Shown here: positions 50,111 to 59,758 of the stretch, piece after piece | Layout of the letters: every line of letters begins with the position of its first letter | How positions within the stretch are numbered: position 1 is the stretch's first letter | Origin: Acidimicrobiia bacterium | GTDB lineage: Bacteria > Actinomycetota > Acidimicrobiia > Spongiisociales > ZC4RG35 | NCBI GenBank assembly: GCA_028285585.1 | Contig: JANQOU010000004.1 | Span: 1-64,000, forward strand | Direction: 5' to 3' | DNA length: 64,000 nt | Translations under genes and position numbers: made by a program | The notes under the pieces: model-generated | Database searches by the model: none | Seen by the model: only the letters and a program-made list of their open reading frames with translations | Told to the model about the DNA's origin: nothing

Positions 50111-51217
50111 ATGGCAGCGGTCACTTGGTCGAACATCGCCTCCGACGGCCCGGCGCGCACCGGCTGGTTGGAAACTCCTCACGGGCGGGTACGCACCCCG
50201 GCATTCATGCCTGTGGGCACGCGAGCGGTGGTCAAGGCCGTGGATACCGGTGACCTTGAGGAGGCCGGCGCGGAGATCGTCCTCGCCAACACGTATCACC
50301 TGATGCTGCGGCCCGGAGCCGATCTGGTCGAGCGGATGGGCGGGCTGCATCGGTTCATGGGATGGGACAAGCCGGTCCTGACGGACTCCGGTGGCTTTCA
50401 GATTTTCTCACTCGATCCCAAGATCGACGATGCGGGTGCGACGTTTCGCTCCGTGTACGACGGCACCAGGGTCGAGTTGACGCCGGAGCAGGCGGTCCGC
50501 GTCCAAGAGCAGCTGGGTCCTGACATCGCCATGGTCCTGGACGTTTGTGTTGGGCTGCCGGCACCCATCGAGACGGTGGAGCGTGAGATGCTGCGCACTC
50601 TCGAGTGGGCGGGGCGATGCCGCGATGCACACACCAAGCCTGACCAGGAGCTATTCGGGATCGTGCAGGGTGGCGTCGACCCCGGTTTGCGAGCAGAAAG
50701 TGCCGCAAAGACAGCCGCCATAGGGTTCGAAGGTTTCGGGATCGGCGGCCTGTCTGTCGGCGAGCCACCCGACCAGCGCAATGTCGCTTTGGCCGCTGCA
50801 ATTGGCGAGCTGCCGACCGACAAGCCTCGATATGTCATGGGCTTGGGCGACACGGAGGGCCTGATAGATGCAATCGAGTTGGGCACCGACATGTTCGACT
50901 GTGTTCTGCCGACACGCCTGGCTCGTCACGGGAAGGTCTTGACTGCGGCCGGGGACTTCAATCTGAACATCCGTGCGTTCGAGGCCGACGACTCGCCGAT
51001 CGAGGAGGGGTGTGGATGCCATACGTGTCGTCACCATTCGAAGGCGTATCTGAGGCATTTGATCAGGATGAAAGAGATGTCAGCGCACCGCCTTCTCACC
51101 ATCCACAATCTCCACTACACCCTGGGGCTGATCTCGGGTGCCGCGGATGCGATCGGGGCCGGCGCCTTCGCCGAATACGCGAACCGGGTGCGCTCGCGAC
51201 GCCAAGGTTCTGCGTAG
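50111..51217 (+). CDS. tgt: tRNA-guanine transglycosylase
   Basis: A 368-residue TIM-barrel enzyme that swaps guanine 34 for preQ1. The general acid region is D92 in VLTDSGGFQIFSL, the nucleophile Asp lies in GTDMFDCVLPTRLARHG (usual PTRNARNG has changed to RLARHG), and the zinc site is CGCHTCRHHSKAYLRHL with a later His in HRLLTIHN. The substrate-pocket loop reads VLDVCVGLPAP rather than the common FDECTPYPA. With queA it supports a queuosine pathway, but the preQ1 synthesis genes are not in the window. Confidence 0.94.
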   Translation: MAAVTWSNIASDGPARTGWLETPHGRVRTPAFMPVGTRAVVKAVDTGDLEEAGAEIVLANTYHLMLRPGADLVERMGGLHRFMGWDKPVLTDSGGFQIFSLDPKIDDAGATFRSVYDGTRVELTPEQAVRVQEQLGPDIAMVLDVCVGLPAPIETVEREMLRTLEWAGRCRDAHTKPDQELFGIVQGGVDPGLRAESAAKTAAIGFEGFGIGGLSVGEPPDQRNVALAAAIGELPTDKPRYVMGLGDTEGLIDAIELGTDMFDCVLPTRLARHGKVLTAAGDFNLNIRAFEADDSPIEEGCGCHTCRHHSKAYLRHLIRMKEMSAHRLLTIHNLHYTLGLISGAADAIGAGAFAEYANRVRSRRQGSA

Positions 51218-51269
51218 ACCACTCGCACCGCCTAACCTCACGCCGTCCGCTTTCCCCCACGGAGGAACC

Positions 51270-51569
51270 GTGCATTTTGTCGTGTTTGCCCAAGACGCCG
51301 CTGGTGGCAGTTCGGCCTTCTCGCTGCTGCTCCTCGCCGGAATGGTCGGAGTCTTCTACTTCCTGATCATCCGGCCACAGCGGAAGAGAACTCGCGCCCA
51401 GCAGGAGCTGTCGTCGTCGCTGGAACCCGGCCATGAGGTTCGCACCATTGGCGGGATCCACGGAACTGTGGTCTCGACTGATGACGAAAGCGTCGTGCTC
51501 AGTGTCGAAGAGGGCCGCATCCGGGTGTCGCGCCGTGCCGTTGGTGCCCGAGTAGGCGACGAAACCTGA
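51270..51569 (+). CDS. yajC: Preprotein translocase accessory subunit YajC
   Basis: A 99-residue protein starting at the GTG at 51270 (GGAGG seven bases upstream): a single membrane helix (FSLLLLAGMVGVFYFLIIRPQ) followed by the typical YajC cytoplasmic domain (RPQRKRTRAQQELSSSLEPGHEVRTIGGIHG). It joins SecDF at the translocon. The secD GTG follows one base after the stop. Confidence 0.93.
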   Translation: MHFVVFAQDAAGGSSAFSLLLLAGMVGVFYFLIIRPQRKRTRAQQELSSSLEPGHEVRTIGGIHGTVVSTDDESVVLSVEEGRIRVSRRAVGARVGDET

Positions 51570-51570
51570 C

Positions 51571-52980
51571 GTGACCCGGCGTCTCGTCGGTCTGCTCGTC
51601 GTCCTGGCAATCGCCTGGGGCGGGCTGGCTCTGGTCCTCGCTCTGGGCCTGCAGCCACGTCTCGGACTCGACCTCCAGGGCGGGACATCGGTCATCCTCA
51701 CTGCACCGGAAGGGACGGACCCTGAGGTTCTCGAGGTCTCGGTCGAGATCATGACGCAGCGCATTGAAGGCTTCGGGCAGGTACAGGAGCCCGACATCGC
51801 CATCTCTGGCGACGACACCGTGGTCGTCCAGCTCCCCGGCGTAGAGGACGAACAGCGCGCTATAGAAGCGGTTGGCCAGACCGGACAGCTTTCTTTCCGT
51901 CCGGTGCTGGGTTCTTTCCCCGGCTTCACGGGCCCTCTCGCGGGCTCGGAGTCACCAAACATCGATCCCGACACTGGGTTGACCATCGACGACGACATCT
52001 CCGCCGACTCCGCCTATCTGCCCTACGCAGACGGATTCGAGGTGCTCGAAGCCGGGCCGGCGGGTCTGGAAGGTAGCGACGTGGCCGCCGCCGTCGCGAT
52101 CTTCGAGCCGAGCGCTGCGACATGGGCGGTCAGCCTCGACCTGACCGGCACCGGTGGACAGAACTTTGCAGCCCTCACCGGAGAAGCTGCCTTCTTCCCG
52201 GTCGGAGACCCAAGAAGGCAGATCGCCATCGTCCTTGATGGGAACGTCGTCTCTGCTCCTGCTGTCAACCCCGATGTTCAGCCCGGAATTGGGATTGCGG
52301 GCGGGAGAGCGTTGATCACGGTCGGCGCCGGACAGGACGCTCAGGAAGAGGCTCAGGACCTGGCCCTAGTCCTGCGGTACGGCTCGCTGCCCGTCGAGTT
52401 CGAAGTCTCTGCGGTTCAGAAGGTCTCGGGCACTCTCGGGGCAGACTCGCTCCAGGCCGGCATTGTGGCCGGTCTCCTCGGGTTGAGTCTGGTGGCCGTT
52501 GTCCTGGTTGCCATATACCGCTCGCTCGGGCTGGTTGCCATCCTCGGGCTCACTGTCTTCGGATCTCTCCTGATCGCCTTGTTCGGTCTGCTTGGAGCCT
52601 GGCAGGGCTTGACGCTCACTCTCGCCGGTGTCACCGGGATCATCGTCTCGATCGGGATAACCACCGACAGCTACATCGTTTACTTCGAGAGAATCAAGGA
52701 GAACCTTCGCTCGGGGATGGATGTTGAAGAGGCCGCGGAGCTTGGCTTCACCAAGGCCTTCAGGACAATTCTGACCGCCGACACGGTCAGCCTCCTCGCC
52801 TCGATCCTTCTATACGCGTTGGCCGTCGGTGCTGTGAAGGGCTTTGCGGTAGCACTGTTTCTCGCAACCGTTCTCGACATCTTCGTTGCCCGGACTTACA
52901 CACGCCGGGCCGTTGCCATGCTCGCCGAGTCGAGGTTTGGCACCGGCGGTGGCTTCAGCATCGAGGGGGCGGCGCGATGA
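51571..52980 (+). CDS. secD: Protein translocase subunit SecD
   Basis: A 469-residue RND-type protein with an N-terminal membrane helix, GLDLQGGTSVILT motif, a large extracytoplasmic P1 region (about 40-270) and five C-terminal helices (GLLGLSLVAVVLVAIYR, SIGITTDSYIVYFERIKE). It uses the proton gradient to help pull secreted proteins outward. The P1 region is rich in acidic residues. secF overlaps its stop by four bases. Confidence 0.95.
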   Translation: MTRRLVGLLVVLAIAWGGLALVLALGLQPRLGLDLQGGTSVILTAPEGTDPEVLEVSVEIMTQRIEGFGQVQEPDIAISGDDTVVVQLPGVEDEQRAIEAVGQTGQLSFRPVLGSFPGFTGPLAGSESPNIDPDTGLTIDDDISADSAYLPYADGFEVLEAGPAGLEGSDVAAAVAIFEPSAATWAVSLDLTGTGGQNFAALTGEAAFFPVGDPRRQIAIVLDGNVVSAPAVNPDVQPGIGIAGGRALITVGAGQDAQEEAQDLALVLRYGSLPVEFEVSAVQKVSGTLGADSLQAGIVAGLLGLSLVAVVLVAIYRSLGLVAILGLTVFGSLLIALFGLLGAWQGLTLTLAGVTGIIVSIGITTDSYIVYFERIKENLRSGMDVEEAAELGFTKAFRTILTADTVSLLASILLYALAVGAVKGFAVALFLATVLDIFVARTYTRRAVAMLAESRFGTGGGFSIEGAAR

Positions 52981-53936
52981 GCGCTCTTGGCCGACTGAAC
53001 CGAGGTGACACCGCAGTCGACTTCGTGGGCTTGCGCAAGCGATGGTTCACGATCTCGGCGATCCTCCTTCTCCTGGCGATCGGCTCCTTCTTCGTGCGCG
53101 GCCTCAACCTGGGCATCGAGTTCGAGGGCGGGCTCGGATTGCAAGCACCCAACCCGGCTGGGGCGGAGGTGTCAGAGATGCGGAGCGCTCTCGAGGAGAT
53201 CGGCATCGACGACGCGACGATCCAGGAGCTCGATGACGGCGAAGCCATCCGAATCACTACCGAAGAGCTCGAAGAGGAAAGGCTCGATACGGCTGTCGAC
53301 GCTGTGGCCACGATCTCCGGCTCGACCAGGGCGGAAGTCTCTATCGAGGCGGTGGGGCCGACCTTCGGTGCGTTGGTGGCGAGACGAGCCCTGATCGCAC
53401 TGGGAGTGTTCTTGGGGGCTGTGGTTCTCTTCATCAGCTGGCGTCTCGAGTTCAAGATGGCCATGGCCGGCATCGCTGCTCTTGTGCATGACCTGCTGAT
53501 CACGATGGGTGTCTACGCCTTGACCGGGTTCCCGGTGACACCGGCGACCGTCGTGGCCATCCTTGTCGTGTTGGGGTATTCGCTCTACGACACCGTGGTC
53601 GTGTTCGACAAGGTCGAGGAACTGGTCGAGGTCGAGGAGAAGCTGACCTACACCCAGATCGTGAACAAGGCGATGAACTCTGTGCTGGCACGGTCGCTGG
53701 CCACTTCGCTCACGTCGCTGATGCCCGTCGGGAGCATCCTCTTTGTCGGCTCGTTCATCTTCGGGGCGGCCACGCTCAGAGACTTCGCACTGGCGCTGTT
53801 CGTTGGGATAGCAGCAGGGACCTATTCCTCGATCTTCGTGGCGTCGCCGCTGTTGGCGGCCTGGAAGGAGCGCGAGGAGGAGTGGCAGGACCGGTCACAG
53901 CGCTTCGAGAAGCGGGCGAAGTCTGGCGGTCGTTAG
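52977..53936 (+). CDS. secF: Protein translocase subunit SecF
   Basis: A 319-residue partner of SecD with six membrane helices. Motifs are FEGGLGLQ after the first helix (usual GGT is altered to GGL), VLGYSLYDTVVVFDKVEE in helix 4, NKAMNSVLARSLATSLTSLMP and AGTYSSIFVASPLLAAWKE. The ATG overlaps the secD stop. Confidence 0.95.
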   Translation: MSALGRLNRGDTAVDFVGLRKRWFTISAILLLLAIGSFFVRGLNLGIEFEGGLGLQAPNPAGAEVSEMRSALEEIGIDDATIQELDDGEAIRITTEELEEERLDTAVDAVATISGSTRAEVSIEAVGPTFGALVARRALIALGVFLGAVVLFISWRLEFKMAMAGIAALVHDLLITMGVYALTGFPVTPATVVAILVVLGYSLYDTVVVFDKVEELVEVEEKLTYTQIVNKAMNSVLARSLATSLTSLMPVGSILFVGSFIFGAATLRDFALALFVGIAAGTYSSIFVASPLLAAWKEREEEWQDRSQRFEKRAKSGGR

Positions 53937-53958
53937 ACCCTGTCTTAGACTCTCAGAA

Positions 53959-54477
53959 GTGGAACATCTCAGCTCTCTGATACGCGACGTCCCCGATTTC
54001 CCTGAGCCGGGGATCGTGTTCAAAGACATAACGCCCGTCCTTGCCGACGGAGGCGCCTTCGCAGACCTGGTCGACGGGCTGGCCGAGCCCTATAGGGATC
54101 AGGGGATCTCCAAAGTCGCAGGAATCGAGGCGAGGGGCTTTACGTTGGCGACACCAGTCGCCGAGCGCCTTGGTGCCGGGTTCATCCCGGTCCGCAAGCC
54201 GGGGAAGCTGCCCTATGAGACCGTTCGCGAGGATTACGAGCTCGAGTACGGCACGGATGCCCTCGAAATCCATCGCGATGCAGTGACAGAGGGCGAGAGG
54301 ATCCTTGTCGTCGACGACGTCATTGCCACCGGCGGCACCGCTGCTGCTGCTGTCCGGCTGCTCCGGGAATTGGGGGCCGACGTCGCAGGTTTCTCCGTGT
54401 TCATCGAGCTTGCCTTCCTCAACGGGGCAAGGCTGTTGGACGGAGTGCCACTCCATGCTCTCATCAGATACGACTGA
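53959..54477 (+). CDS. apt: Adenine phosphoribosyltransferase
   Basis: A 172-residue purine salvage enzyme making AMP from adenine and PRPP. FPEPGIVFKDITPVLAD at the N-terminus, GIEARGFTLATPVAERLG and the PRPP loop RILVVDDVIATGGTAAA identify it. GTG start at 53959. It lies between secF and rel, as in mycobacteria, and its end overlaps the rel start by 23 bases. Confidence 0.95.
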   Translation: MEHLSSLIRDVPDFPEPGIVFKDITPVLADGGAFADLVDGLAEPYRDQGISKVAGIEARGFTLATPVAERLGAGFIPVRKPGKLPYETVREDYELEYGTDALEIHRDAVTEGERILVVDDVIATGGTAAAAVRLLRELGADVAGFSVFIELAFLNGARLLDGVPLHALIRYD

Positions 54478-56620
54478 ATCTGCGACATCGGTCGAACTGG
54501 CCGATGTCCTCGATGCTCATCGGGTGCACCACCCGGATGGGGACTTCGAGCTGCTGACTCGTGCTTTTGACGTCGCGTCGGAGGCGCATGCCGGCCAGAC
54601 GCGAAAGACCGGCGATCCCTACATCAGCCACCCGCTGACGGTCGCCAAGATGCTGGCCGACTACGGCCTCGACTCCGAGACCCTGGCAGCTGCCTTTCTG
54701 CACGACACCGTGGAAGACACGGACCTGACCCTGCCCCAGCTCGAGAAGAGCTTCGGCACAGGAATTGCTGCGCTCATCGACGGCGTCACCAAGCTCGATC
54801 GGGTCCGGTACTCGAATCGCGAACAAGCTCAGGCCGCGACCATTCGGAAGATGGTGGTAGCGATGGCCCAGGATGTGCGGGTCCTCATCATCAAGCTGTT
54901 CGACCGCCTGCACAACATGCGGACAGTGCATGCCCTCCGCGAGGAGAAGCAGATGAGAGTGGCCCGTGAGACGCTCGATGTCTACGCACCACTTGCTCAC
55001 AGGCTCGGCGTGGAGGAGATCAAGCACGAGTTCGAGGATCGTTGCTTCGCAATCCTGTACCCGGGCCCCAACGCCGAGATCCAGCGCAAGCTCACCGAGG
55101 CAGCCCCGGAGCGTGAGGCATTCATCGAGAAGATGGTCACCGAGATCTGGGGGCTGCTCGATGACTCGTCGATCAAAGCCGAGGTCACGGGCCGGCCCAA
55201 GCACCAGTACTCGATCTACCGGAAGATGATGGAGCAGAACAGGCCGTTCGAAGACATTCACGATCTCATCGGCATCCGGATAATCACGAGCTCGACTCGC
55301 GACTGCTACGCGGCTCTCGGGCTGATCCACTCGCATTGGGTCCCGGTGACCGGCAGGTTCAAGGACTACATAGCCATGCCCAAGATCAACCTCTACCAGT
55401 CGCTTCACACAACAGTGATCGGGCCTGACGGCAAGCCGCTGGAAGTCCAGATTCGGACCGACGAGATGCACAACCGAGCGGAAGCGGGGATCGCTGCCCA
55501 CTGGCGATACAAAGAAGGAGAGGTCACCAGGGGGGCAACGGTGACCTTGGAGGCTCTCGATGAGGACCCGGAAGAGTTCCTTGCCAACCTGAAGCTCGAC
55601 CTCTACCAGGACGAAGTCTTTGTGCTCACCCCGGGTGGCGACGTGAAGGAGATGGCCAAAGGGTCCACAGCGGTCGATTTTGCTTACGCCGTGCACACGG
55701 AGGTAGGCCATCGTTGCGTGGGTGCACGGGTCAACGGCCGGCTGGTGCCGTTGTCCACCGTCCTGGAGTCGGGTGACATCGTGGAAGTGCTCACAACCAA
55801 CTCCGCTGAGGCAGGGCCCAGCAGGGACTGGCTCAAATTCGTCCGGTCGGGCAGGGCCAAGTCGAAGATCAAGCAGTGGTTCCAGAAGGAGCGACGAGAC
55901 CAGGCCTTGTCAGAAGGCAAGGACATGATCCAGGCTTTGTTCAAGCGTGAGGCACCTGAGATGCCCACGGCGGAACGCGACGAGCACCTCCTCGCGATTG
56001 CGGTGGAACTCGGCCAGAAGGACATCGAGACGTTCACGGTGAGCCTCGGTGAGGGCAAGGTGTCGATCGACTCGGTAGTGGTGCGGTTGCACAGACGTTT
56101 GGAGCCCGACACCGGCGACGACTTGTTCCAGCCTCCGAGACGCCGGCGACCCTACGAGTCAGCCCATGTCGTCGTCGAAGGTCAGGACGACATGCTCGTC
56201 AACCTGGCCCGTTGCTGCTCCCCGGTGCCGGGGGACCCGATTGTCGGGTATGTCACGATCGGCCGGGGGGTGTCGGTCCACCGAGCGGACTGCACCAATG
56301 TCGCCTCCCTGGCAGACCGCAAGGAACGCGCCGTGGAAGTGACCTGGCCCGATGATCAGGCAGGTGCTTTCGTCGTTTGGATCCAGGTCGAAGCCCTCGA
56401 TCGCACCCGGCTGCTCAGAGACGTGACTGCCATGGTCTCGGACACCGGAGGAAACATCACTGCCTCGTCCACGGCAACCGGAGATGACCGGATCGCGGTG
56501 CTCAAATACGAAGTGGAGCTTTCCGACCCGAGCCAGTTGCCGCGTCTGCTTTCGGACCTGAGGGGAGTGGACGGCGTCTTCTCGGCTTTCCGTCTTGCCA
56601 ACGATCCTGCGGCTTCCTGA
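54455..56620 (+). CDS. rel: Bifunctional (p)ppGpp synthetase/hydrolase Rel
   Basis: A 721-residue stringent-response enzyme. The hydrolase domain has intact H59 (ISHP) and the H83-D84 pair in FLHDTVEDTD, so hydrolysis should work. The synthetase domain has GRPKHQYSIYRKM, DLIGIRII and YQSLHTTVIGPDG with EVQIRT. TGS (VFVLTPGGDVKEMAKGSTAVDFAY), a zinc-finger-type region (LARCCSPVPGDPIVGY) and ACT domain follow. The ATG at 54455, inside the end of apt, was chosen; upstream codons are in apt sequence. Confidence 0.95.
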   Translation: MLSSDTTESATSVELADVLDAHRVHHPDGDFELLTRAFDVASEAHAGQTRKTGDPYISHPLTVAKMLADYGLDSETLAAAFLHDTVEDTDLTLPQLEKSFGTGIAALIDGVTKLDRVRYSNREQAQAATIRKMVVAMAQDVRVLIIKLFDRLHNMRTVHALREEKQMRVARETLDVYAPLAHRLGVEEIKHEFEDRCFAILYPGPNAEIQRKLTEAAPEREAFIEKMVTEIWGLLDDSSIKAEVTGRPKHQYSIYRKMMEQNRPFEDIHDLIGIRIITSSTRDCYAALGLIHSHWVPVTGRFKDYIAMPKINLYQSLHTTVIGPDGKPLEVQIRTDEMHNRAEAGIAAHWRYKEGEVTRGATVTLEALDEDPEEFLANLKLDLYQDEVFVLTPGGDVKEMAKGSTAVDFAYAVHTEVGHRCVGARVNGRLVPLSTVLESGDIVEVLTTNSAEAGPSRDWLKFVRSGRAKSKIKQWFQKERRDQALSEGKDMIQALFKREAPEMPTAERDEHLLAIAVELGQKDIETFTVSLGEGKVSIDSVVVRLHRRLEPDTGDDLFQPPRRRRPYESAHVVVEGQDDMLVNLARCCSPVPGDPIVGYVTIGRGVSVHRADCTNVASLADRKERAVEVTWPDDQAGAFVVWIQVEALDRTRLLRDVTAMVSDTGGNITASSTATGDDRIAVLKYEVELSDPSQLPRLLSDLRGVDGVFSAFRLANDPAAS

Positions 56621-57271
56621 GTGCTGATCAAAGCAATCCCGGCCTGGGTGGTAGCGACGAATGCGTACGTCATAGCCGACGAGCCAGGAGGTGCCGCCGT
56701 GCTCGTCGACGCGCCACCCGAGCCTGAGCTGATTGGCAGCTACCTGGCAGAGTCGAGTCTCACCCTCTCTGCCATCGTGCTGACCCACGGCCATGTAGAC
56801 CATATGGGTGGTTCCGGCTCAGTCGCCCGATCCACCGGAGCCGTGACCTACGCCCATCGCGACGACGACTTCCTCACTCTTCACCCGGAACAGCAGTTGC
56901 GCAGTCTGCTCGGAATGGTGCCACCCGGTGACTTCGACGCTCCCGAAGTCACCCGGGACCTCGTTGACGGCCATGTCATCTCGCACGCCGGTATCGACCT
57001 GGAGGTTGTGCACACGCCTGGCCACACCCCAGGGCACTGCTGCCTGTATTGGGAGGCGGAGGGAGTTCTCTTTTCGGGAGACCAGCTCTTCGCGGGGAGC
57101 GTGGGACGCGCCGATCTGCCCGGTGGCAACTGGGACCATCTGATGACCTCCATGCGGGAACGCGTGATGGTGCTGGACGACGAGATCAGGGTGCTCCCCG
57201 GTCATGGGCCTGAGACCACCATTGGTCAGGAGAGAGCGGCTAATCCGTTCCGGAGTGAGTGGCAGCTGTAG
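56621..57271 (+). CDS. Metallo-beta-lactamase-fold hydrolase, glyoxalase-II-like
   Basis: A 216-residue MBL-fold enzyme with the full metal set: H56, H58, D60 and H61 in THGHVDHMGG, then HTPGHTPGHCC, FSGDQLFAGSVGRADLPGG and VLPGHGPETT. It matches the 'glyoxalase II' gene between relA and hisS in mycobacteria; the true thioester substrate is unknown since actinobacteria lack glutathione. The GTG starts right after the rel stop. Its last 32 bases overlap the convergent MFS gene. Confidence 0.9.
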   Translation: MLIKAIPAWVVATNAYVIADEPGGAAVLVDAPPEPELIGSYLAESSLTLSAIVLTHGHVDHMGGSGSVARSTGAVTYAHRDDDFLTLHPEQQLRSLLGMVPPGDFDAPEVTRDLVDGHVISHAGIDLEVVHTPGHTPGHCCLYWEAEGVLFSGDQLFAGSVGRADLPGGNWDHLMTSMRERVMVLDDEIRVLPGHGPETTIGQERAANPFRSEWQL

Positions 57272-58487
57272 GTCGGCGCACGCTCCGAACCCACACTGTG
57301 GCTGCGATCACCACCGCCGTTGCCGTCACATAGCCCACTCCTAGCGGGGTCACCGTGTCCTGAATTGCCCGGTCAATCACTGCCGACAAGATGGAGCCTC
57401 CGAGGAGGCTCACTGCACCGATCGTGGATGTCGCGGTGCCGGCGATGTGCCCTACGTCCTCGAGTGACTGCGAGGTGAGAAGCGGCACCAAGGCCCCATC
57501 CGCGGACACGACCGTAAGGATGAGGAAGTAGAAGAGGTAGAAGTTGGGCACTCCCGAAGTGGCAAATGCCACAACCACCAGAGATGACGATGCGACCGTC
57601 AGCACCACAAGCCAGAGGCTCACTGTTCGCTCAGTGCCAAACAGGCGGACGAGACGTGCCGTTAGCAGAGTGACGAGCGCCAGCACTGCTCCTGCGATCC
57701 CGAACCACAGCGCAAACGAGGCCTGACGGTCGTAGATCAGGTCGAATATCCGCTCCAGGGCACTGAGGAAGGGCAGGAAGGCCGCGAAGAGAGCGGTCAG
57801 AGCGATGGTGCCGGCCAGCGCCGATGGTGTCTTGAAAACCGTGGCAACCGAGCGCGCCAGCTCGGCAGGTCGAATCGAGACCCGCTTGTCGGCAGCGAGG
57901 GTCTCAGGGAGCCTCGCTGACCAAAGGAGAACCAAGAGAGCGAACATCGGCCCGACGGCGAAGGTCCATCTCCAATTCCCCAACTCGAGGAACAGCTGAC
58001 CGATCAGAGGTGCGACTGCTGGCACGATGAGGAAGATCGCCACCACGAACGACATCGCTCGTGAGAGATCGTCGCCGCTGTACCTGTCACGAAGGATGGC
58101 TCTCGACATGATGCGTGGCGCGGCAGCAGCGAGCCCCCAGAGAACACGCGTCACGAGCAGGACCTCGAAGGTGGGTGCAGCGGTAGCTGCCACACCGGCG
58201 ATGACATACAAGACCAGGCCCAGGCTCAGCACCGGCTTGCGGCCGAAACGGTCGGCGAGCGGTCCGTATATGAGCTGGCCGATTCCCATGGAGCCGAGGA
58301 ACAACGAGACGATCAGGCCGGTCTGGGCAGGGTTCTCGATGCCGAAGGTGTCCCTCACGGCCGAGAAAGCCGGGAGCATGACGTCGATGGCGATGGCCGT
58401 GGTTGCCATGGCGGCAGCCATCAACCCGAGGAACTCGCCTCGCTTCATCCCAAATTCGCTGTGATTGGTCCCTACCAAGGACGCCAA
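57240..58487 (-). CDS. MFS drug transporter, Bcr/CflA type
   Basis: A 415-residue major facilitator with 12 predicted helices, motif A GPLADRFGRKPVL after helix 2, and the N-terminal DVMLPAFSAVRDTF pattern of the DHA1 Bcr/CflA group. These pumps export drugs or small sulfur compounds. It is inserted antisense within the core block between the glyoxalase-like gene and hisS. A second in-frame ATG (MKRGEFL, at about 58448) may be the true start since the first 13 residues are polar. Confidence 0.88.
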   Translation of the reverse strand: MASLVGTNHSEFGMKRGEFLGLMAAAMATTAIAIDVMLPAFSAVRDTFGIENPAQTGLIVSLFLGSMGIGQLIYGPLADRFGRKPVLSLGLVLYVIAGVAATAAPTFEVLLVTRVLWGLAAAAPRIMSRAILRDRYSGDDLSRAMSFVVAIFLIVPAVAPLIGQLFLELGNWRWTFAVGPMFALLVLLWSARLPETLAADKRVSIRPAELARSVATVFKTPSALAGTIALTALFAAFLPFLSALERIFDLIYDRQASFALWFGIAGAVLALVTLLTARLVRLFGTERTVSLWLVVLTVASSSLVVVAFATSGVPNFYLFYFLILTVVSADGALVPLLTSQSLEDVGHIAGTATSTIGAVSLLGGSILSAVIDRAIQDTVTPLGVGYVTATAVVIAATVWVRSVRRPTAATHSGTD

Positions 58488-58546
58488 GGTAGCGGCTGCT
58501 CAGTGATCTCTGATCCGGGCCCGTCGCCGGTAACCTCCCTGGCTTC

Positions 58547-59758
58547 ATGAGCTTTCGGCCCCCCAAGGGCACCGACGATCTGATCGCGCCACGCTCGGCG
58601 GGGTGGCAAGTTGTGCTGGCCACATGGGAGGACTGGACGCGTCGCTACGGATACCCGTTGGTGATGACACCGATGTTCGAGGCGACCGATTTGTTCGAGC
58701 GCGGCGTCGGCGACACCACAGAAGTTGTCACCAAGCAGATGTACACCTTCGAGGACGGTGGGGGACGCTCGCTCACACTTCGGCCGGAGGGCACCGCGCC
58801 GGTCGTGCGGGCATATCTCGACTCGGGCGGGCAGGGAGCGTGGAAAGGCGCATACGCCGGCCCGTTCTTCAGATACGAGCGGCCACAGGCCGGGCGTCGC
58901 CGCCAGTTCTTCCAGGTAGGCATCGAGTATCTCGACGTCACCTCCCCGGAGGCTGACGCCGAGGTGATCGAGGTGGGGTGGCGTTTCTTGTCAGACGCCG
59001 GTGTTCCTGGCCTGACGCTTTTGATCAACAGCCTGGGTGATCCCGAGTGCAGGCCGCGTTACGTCGAGGCCCTACGCAGCCATCTCAAAGACAGGGCTGA
59101 TCAGCTGAGCAGTGACAGCCAGCGGCTGATCGATCGCAACCCGCTCCGCGTCCTCGACTCCAAGGTCGACCGCGCCGCGGTCGGGGAACCCCCGAAGATG
59201 ATTGACTACTTGTGTGATGCGTGCGCGAGCCACTACGAGAGCGTCAGGTCACAGCTTGATGCCCTCGAGGTTTCCTACAAGCAGGACGATCGCCTGGTGC
59301 GCGGGCTCGATTACTACACCCGTACCACCTTCGAGTGGATCGGCGGTGAGCTCAACACGGCGCAAAACGCTGTCGGGGGAGGTGGTCGGTACGACGGTCT
59401 CGCTGAGATGATCGGAGGCCGGGCGCTTCCCGGGGTCGGCTTTGCGCTGGGTCTCGACCGGATCATGCTCTCCTTGGGTGACCCTGAAGTCGGCCACCTC
59501 GATGCCTACTTGGTGTCGGAGACTGGTGCTGAGGAGGCATTGATAGTGGCATCTCGACTTCGAGCCGCCGGGGTGGCCGTCGACTTCGACACCGAAGGTC
59601 GTTCGGTGAAAGCGCAGTTCAAGTCCGCCCGCAAGCTCCAGGCGCCGGTGATCTTGGTGTGGAAAGGCGATGGGTTGGATGTCGACATTCAGACAGACGA
59701 CGGGCGGCAGACGCTGCCTCTAGAGGAGGTGGCGGAATGGTTCACAGACCAGGTTTGA
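58547..59758 (+). CDS. hisS: Histidine-tRNA ligase
   Basis: A 403-residue class II synthetase: FRPPKGTDDLIAPRSAGW, motif 2 region FFRYERPQAGRRRQFFQVGIEYL, histidine A motif LVRGLDYYTRTTFEW, GGGGRYDGLAEMIGG and motif 3 GVGFALGLDRIML; anticodon domain from about 315. Its end overlaps the aspS start by 22 bases. Confidence 0.96.
   Translation: MSFRPPKGTDDLIAPRSAGWQVVLATWEDWTRRYGYPLVMTPMFEATDLFERGVGDTTEVVTKQMYTFEDGGGRSLTLRPEGTAPVVRAYLDSGGQGAWKGAYAGPFFRYERPQAGRRRQFFQVGIEYLDVTSPEADAEVIEVGWRFLSDAGVPGLTLLINSLGDPECRPRYVEALRSHLKDRADQLSSDSQRLIDRNPLRVLDSKVDRAAVGEPPKMIDYLCDACASHYESVRSQLDALEVSYKQDDRLVRGLDYYTRTTFEWIGGELNTAQNAVGGGGRYDGLAEMIGGRALPGVGFALGLDRIMLSLGDPEVGHLDAYLVSETGAEEALIVASRLRAAGVAVDFDTEGRSVKAQFKSARKLQAPVILVWKGDGLDVDIQTDDGRQTLPLEEVAEWFTDQV

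Noticed and set aside
54464..55711. 415-codon open frame antisense to rel
   Set aside because: It is a shadow of a well-supported gene: GC-rich third positions keep the antisense frame open, and its translation has no recognisable domain.
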